Source of the DNA: Cytophagaceae bacterium
GTDB lineage: Bacteria > Bacteroidota > Bacteroidia > Cytophagales > Spirosomataceae
NCBI GenBank assembly: GCA_947459055.1
Contig: CANHCG010000074.1
Span: 1-7,533, forward strand
Length of the DNA: 7,533 bases
Direction: 5' to 3'
This document shows positions 7,057 to 7,533 of this stretch, piece by piece. The translations under genes and the position numbers were made by a program. The notes beneath the pieces were generated by a model, which made no database searches, was not told the origin of the DNA, and saw only the letters and a list, made by a program, of their open reading frames with translations. The first letter of the stretch is position 1, and every line of letters begins with the position of its first letter.

Positions 7057-7533
7057 TTGAGTCAAATTCGCCTATTTCCTAGATCCACTTCTTTTCAAGA
7101 AATCATTCCCTTGCCAGCTTCCAAATCGGAAAGTAATCGGGCCTTGATTATTCATGCCTTGGCGGGAGGAAAGGAGGGGCAATTGACCAATTTAGCCGAA
7201 GCCCGTGACACTCAAACTATGATTCGTTTATTGGCTGATGGCCAAAATCCGGAGGCAGATGTATTGGATGCCGGAACAACGATGCGGTTTTTGACTGCCT
7301 ATTATTCTGTTACAGGCCAAATGAAGCGGATGACAGGTACGCCTCGGATGTGCGAACGGCCGATTGGGATTTTGGTCGATGCCTTGCGTCAGTTAGGGGC
7401 AAATATCGAATATGAAAACAAAGAAGGCTATCCGCCTTTGCGCTTGCAAGGATTTCAATATGCGGGGAAGCGAGAAATTTCGATTCGTGGGGATGTGAGT
7501 TCACAGTTTATTTCAGCGATTTTGATGCTAGGG
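7057..7533 (+). CDS. aroA: 3-phosphoshikimate 1-carboxyvinyltransferase (EPSP synthase) AroA, N-terminal part
   Basis: EPSP synthase joins phosphoenolpyruvate and shikimate 3-phosphate in the sixth step of the shikimate pathway to aromatic amino acids. The first 159 codons are present; the frame is open to the right edge. Clear motifs are LPASKSESNRALII (19-32, with K23, S24 and R28 matching E. coli K22, S23 and R27) and DAGTTMRFL (71-79, counterpart of NAGTAMRPL). TGTPRMCERPIGILVDALRQLGA (93-115) and GDVSSQF (145-151) follow. The stretch between the first two motifs is about 24 residues shorter than in E. coli, which I recall as typical of Bacteroidota. Between an upstream in-frame TGA (6961) and the first motif there is no ATG or GTG. 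The only usual initiation codon there is TTG at 7057, giving MSQIRLF. It follows mraY by 14 nt and is probably co-transcribed. Pathway and neighbours do not match, which is the oddest point of the layout. Confidence 0.95.
   Translation, partial: MSQIRLFPRSTSFQEIIPLPASKSESNRALIIHALAGGKEGQLTNLAEARDTQTMIRLLADGQNPEADVLDAGTTMRFLTAYYSVTGQMKRMTGTPRMCERPIGILVDALRQLGANIEYENKEGYPPLRLQGFQYAGKREISIRGDVSSQFISAILMLG

Overview
The window is the front part of a division and cell-wall (dcw) gene cluster from a member of the Bacteroidota, most likely a cytophagia-type bacterium. This assignment rests on several things. The FtsI-type PBP carries a C-terminal PASTA domain. MraY has an enlarged extracytoplasmic loop. 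The membrane gene between rsmH and ftsI matches the Bacteroidota FtsL-like family. The EPSP synthase is the short Bacteroidota form (AGTTMRFLTAYY motif). Recognisable Shine-Dalgarno sequences are largely absent, and promoter candidates resemble the Bacteroidota TTG / TAnnTTTG consensus. The order-level placement is inference; the phylum is fairly secure.

Layout. Positions 1-753 (minus strand) hold the N-terminal 251 codons of a secreted TlpA/thioredoxin-like envelope protein that runs off the left edge. A 103-bp divergent intergenic region (754-856) contains candidate promoters in both directions, a small inverted repeat and a 9-bp direct repeat with a 20-bp period. From 857 the plus strand is almost solidly coding: rsmH, an ftsL-like gene, ftsI and murE are packed with gaps of 2, 4 and 1 nt and probably form one transcription unit. 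A 71-bp gap with a possible promoter precedes mraY. After another 14 nt comes aroA (EPSP synthase), which begins at a TTG codon and is cut by the right edge. No stretch over 300 bases lacks a gene. I saw no tRNA, rRNA, CRISPR array, insertion sequence or convincing terminator.

Function. RsmH modifies 16S rRNA. The FtsL-like protein and FtsI belong to the septal peptidoglycan machinery. MurE adds the third stem-peptide residue (meso-diaminopimelate, judging by its DNPR motif), and MraY attaches the finished UDP-MurNAc-pentapeptide to undecaprenyl phosphate. AroA belongs to a different pathway, the shikimate route to aromatic amino acids, and sits where murD would be expected in the classical order.

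I did not find a previously undescribed system. The points most worth a second look are the aroA insertion directly after mraY, its TTG start, the absence of mraZ and of MraZ-type boxes in front of rsmH, and a promoter-like element so close to the rsmH start that a leaderless message is possible.
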